35,455 bases of DNA from Salmonella enterica subsp. diarizonae (GTDB lineage Bacteria > Pseudomonadota > Gammaproteobacteria > Enterobacterales > Enterobacteriaceae), in the NCBI RefSeq assembly GCF_008692785.1, contig NZ_VXJV01000019.1:1-35455 (forward strand), read 5' to 3'. Both the position numbers and the translations under genes were made by a program. Position 1 is the first letter of the stretch; every line of letters begins with the position of its first letter. The notes below the pieces were generated by a model, which saw nothing but the letters and a program-made list of their open reading frames with translations, was not told where the DNA came from and searched no databases. This document shows, in pieces, positions 33,419 to 35,455 of the stretch.

Positions 33419-35008
33419 TTAATGGCGGAAGTGGCGCATGTCGGTGAAGATCATCGCAATACCGTGTTCATCGGCAGCGGCAATCACTTCATCATCACGG
33501 ATAGAGCCGCCAGGCTGGATCACGCAGCTCACACCCACGGCTGCAGCGGCATCAATACCGTCGCGGAACGGGAAGAAGGCGTCAGAGGCCATGGCGGAAC
33601 CTTTCACTTCCAGCCCTTCGTCACTGGCTTTAATCCCGGCGATTTTCGCGGAGTAGACGCGGCTCATCTGACCGGCGCCGATGCCGATAGTCATGTTCTC
33701 TTTGGCGTAGACGATGGCGTTGGATTTGACGAACTTCGCCACCTTCCAGCAGAACAGCGCATCGCGCAGCTCCTGTTCGGTTGGCTGGCGTTTAGTGACA
33801 ACGCGCAGGTCTTTTTCGCTCACCATGCCCAGGTCACGATCCTGCACCAACAGGCCGCCGTTCACGCGTTTGAAATCGAGACCTGGCACGCGTACCGCCC
33901 ACTGGCCGCAAACCAGCACGCGTACGTTCTGTTTGGCGGCGGTGATTTTCAGCGCTTCTTCGCTGGCGGATGGGGCGATGATCACTTCGACAAACTGGCG
34001 AGAGATGATCGCCTGCGCGGTTTCAGCATCCAGTTCGCGGTTGAAGGCGATGATGCCGCCGAATGCGGAAGTCGGATCGGTTTTGTACGCGCGGTCATAA
34101 GCGTCGAGAATAGAAGTGCTGACCGCCACGCCGCATGGGTTGGCGTGTTTAACAATGACGCAGGCCGGTTCGCTGAACGCTTTCACGCACTCCAGCGCTG
34201 CGTCGGTATCGGCAATGTTGTTATAAGAGAGGGCTTTGCCCTGAACCTGCTGAGCGGTAGCGACAGAGGCTTCTTTTACCTCTTCTTCTATATAGAAGGC
34301 CGCCTGCTGGTGGCTGTTCTCGCCGTAGCGCATATCCTGCTTCTTAATGAAGTTCAGGTTCAGGGTGCGCGGGAAGCGACCAGCGGCTTCTTTGCTTTCA
34401 CCGTGGTAGGCCGGAACCATGCTGCCAAAGTAGTTGGCAATCATGCTGTCGTAGGCGGCGGTGTGCTCAAAAGCTTTGATGGCGAGATCGAAGCGGGTTG
34501 CAAGCAGAAGGGAACCGTCGTTGGCGTCCATCTCTTTAATAATAGCGTCGTAGTCGCTGCTCTTCACCACGATAGCCACGTCTTTATGGTTCTTGGCAGC
34601 AGAGCGCACCATGGTCGGGCCGCCGATATCAATGTTCTCTACCGCATCTTCCAGCGAGCACCCTTCACGGGCCACGGTCTCGGCGAACGGATACAGATTA
34701 ACGACAACCATATCGATAGGGGCGATGTGATGCTGTTCCATGATCGCATCGTCCTGGCCGCGACGACCGAGGATGCCGCCGTGGACTTTTGGATGCAGGG
34801 TCTTCACGCGTCCATCCATCATTTCCGGGAAACCGGTGTAATCGGAAACTTCGGTCACTGGCAGACCCTTTTCTGCTAACAGGCGAGCGGTGCCCCCTGT
34901 TGACAGCAGCTCCACACCGCGTGCGGAAAGTGCCTGGGCGAATTCGATGATACCGGCCTTGTCAGAAACACTGAGCAAAGCGCGGCGGACTGGACGACGT
35001 TGTTGCAT
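33419..35008 (-). CDS. purH: Bifunctional AICAR transformylase / IMP cyclohydrolase
   Basis: PurH carries out the last two steps of IMP synthesis: formylation of AICAR with 10-formyl-tetrahydrofolate, then ring closure. The 529-residue product has the N-terminal MGS-like cyclohydrolase domain (from [13 protein letters not shown] to about 150) and the C-terminal transformylase domain with the Lys-His pair of [17 protein letters not shown] lies before the ATG. It is first in purHD, under PurR control, with an 11-base gap to purD. Confidence 0.98.
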   Translation of the reverse strand: MQQRRPVRRALLSVSDKAGIIEFAQALSARGVELLSTGGTARLLAEKGLPVTEVSDYTGFPEMMDGRVKTLHPKVHGGILGRRGQDDAIMEQHHIAPIDMVVVNLYPFAETVAREGCSLEDAVENIDIGGPTMVRSAAKNHKDVAIVVKSSDYDAIIKEMDANDGSLLLATRFDLAIKAFEHTAAYDSMIANYFGSMVPAYHGESKEAAGRFPRTLNLNFIKKQDMRYGENSHQQAAFYIEEEVKEASVATAQQVQGKALSYNNIADTDAALECVKAFSEPACVIVKHANPCGVAVSTSILDAYDRAYKTDPTSAFGGIIAFNRELDAETAQAIISRQFVEVIIAPSASEEALKITAAKQNVRVLVCGQWAVRVPGLDFKRVNGGLLVQDRDLGMVSEKDLRVVTKRQPTEQELRDALFCWKVAKFVKSNAIVYAKENMTIGIGAGQMSRVYSAKIAGIKASDEGLEVKGSAMASDAFFPFRDGIDAAAAVGVSCVIQPGGSIRDDEVIAAADEHGIAMIFTDMRHFRH

Positions 35009-35040
35009 GGTAAATCCCCTGGATTTGACGATTACAGAGA

Positions 35041-35090
35041 GCGTTAGCTGAATTTTTCGTGAAAAACTCAGCTAACGCCCCTTACGGGGC
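35041..35090 (-). promoter_or_regulatory. Two adjacent stem-loops in the purH leader
   Basis: Between the promoter and the start codon lie an 11-bp inverted repeat (GCGTTAGCTGA at 35041-35051 with 35068-35078) and a small GCCCC/GGGGC hairpin (35077-35090). They share bases 35077-35078, so they compete at the edge. The large stem could extend by five T-A pairs past one mismatch. No T tract follows, so neither is a plain terminator. Function unknown. Confidence 0.6.
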
Positions 35091-35109
35091 ATCCTCATTT
35101 TGCGGCGAT

Positions 35110-35131
35110 ATTGTAACGAAAACGTTTGCGC
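35110..35131 (-). promoter_or_regulatory. purHD promoter and PurR operator
   Basis: On the minus strand GCGCAAACGTTTTCGT (35116-35131) is a near-perfect PurR box, matching the consensus at all but the first base. It abuts the -10 TACAAT (35110-35115), so repressor bound with hypoxanthine or guanine would cover the -35 to -10 region. The -35 box itself is weak. Confidence 0.88.
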
Positions 35132-35290
35132 AACGCTCGCGAATTTTTCTTTTTAAATTCTGGCCCCGCTTTTATCCCTGAAAGATCGTTTGCAGAGTGA
35201 GAAGATCCAAGAAATGAACGCGCATTTTGTGGATAAGTCTGTGCGTAAATGGGTATAACCAGGGGTTTTGCTGGGGAATGCAGCAAACAG
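35132..35290. other. Upstream activating region of the rrnE promoters
   Basis: AT-rich spacer between the divergent purH and rrnE transcription units. In enteric rRNA operons this position holds several Fis-binding sites; I infer that here but have not assigned individual sites. The short minus-strand open frame at 35095-35304 has no family resemblance and is not called. Confidence 0.5.
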
Positions 35291-35340
35291 TCATTTTTCT
35301 GCAATTTTTCTATTGCGGTCAGCAGAGAACTCCCTATAAT
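35291..35340 (+). promoter_or_regulatory. rRNA operon promoter P1 (rrnE) with UP element
   Basis: An A/T-rich UP element (35291-35312) is followed by -35 TTGCGG (35313-35318), a 16-base spacer (35319-35334) and -10 TATAAT (35335-35340), then the GC-rich discriminator GCGCC. This is the standard architecture of growth-rate-regulated rrn P1 promoters, including ACTCCCTATAATGCGCC. Confidence 0.93.
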
Positions 35341-35421
35341 GCGCCTCCATCGACACGGCGGATGTGAATCACTTCACACAAACAACCGGTCGGTTGAAGA
35401 GAAAAATCCTGACATTCAGGG

Positions 35422-35449
35422 TTGACTCTGAAAGAGGAAAGCGTAATAT
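35422..35449 (+). promoter_or_regulatory. rRNA operon promoter P2 (rrnE)
   Basis: A -35 TTGACT (35422-35427) and a -10 TAATAT (35444-35449), 16 bases apart, lie about 110 bases downstream of P1. The 16S rRNA gene would follow beyond the right edge. Confidence 0.85.
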
Positions 35450-35455
35450 ACGCCA

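Noticed and set aside
35095..35304. 69-codon minus-strand open frame upstream of purH
   Set aside because: It covers the PurR box, purH promoter and rrnE upstream region. No coding signature.

Overview
The window is core chromosome of an enteric bacterium, almost certainly Salmonella (S. enterica or a close relative). Gene order and protein sequences are those of the Escherichia/Salmonella rrnB-to-rrnE interval. Variable positions in murB, thiH, rsd, zraP and zraS look like the Salmonella forms, and the spacers carry REP and ERIC elements typical of enterobacteria. This is judged from remembered family sequences, so subspecies or serovar is not assigned. I see no phage, insertion sequence, CRISPR array, toxin-antitoxin pair or foreign-looking island, and no undescribed multi-gene system.

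Layout, left to right. 1-134: the second terminator behind an rRNA operon (rrnB T2) and a REP element. 226-2213: murB and birA, translationally coupled. 2247-3197: coaA, convergent. 3556-5397: the stringent-type promoter, four tRNAs (Thr-Tyr-Gly-Thr) and tufB. 5478-6578: secE-nusG. 6549-9144: ribosomal protein genes rplK-rplA and rplJ-rplL with their L1 and L10 autoregulatory sites, and an ERIC element between the L10 promoter and the L10 leader. 9183-17892: partial terminator, rpoB, rpoC, terminator. 18035-23664 (minus strand): the thiamin operon thiC-E-F-S-G-H under a TPP riboswitch. 23722-24210 (minus): rsd. 24303-28658 (plus): nudC, hemE, nfi, yjaG, hupA, yjaH. 28664-32121: the zinc-responsive zraP / zraSR locus, with two sigma-54 promoters facing away from a shared palindrome. 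32118-35131 (minus): purH-purD behind a PurR box. 35291-35449: P1 and P2 of the next rRNA operon (rrnE); the window ends before its 16S gene.

Functionally the centre of the window is growth-rate machinery: tRNAs, EF-Tu, the SecE translocon subunit, NusG, ribosomal stalk proteins and the two large RNA polymerase subunits, flanked by rRNA operons. Around it lie cofactor genes (biotin ligase, CoA, thiamin, haem), purine synthesis, and regulators (Rsd, HU, ZraSR).

The most notable departure from expectation is hupA (HU-alpha). It carries one extra C in a run at 27736-27739, which shifts the frame at codon 20 and stops translation at codon 22, so as written the gene encodes only 21 residues. Either this strain lacks intact HU-alpha or the base is a sequence error. 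All other protein genes in the window read through at normal length.
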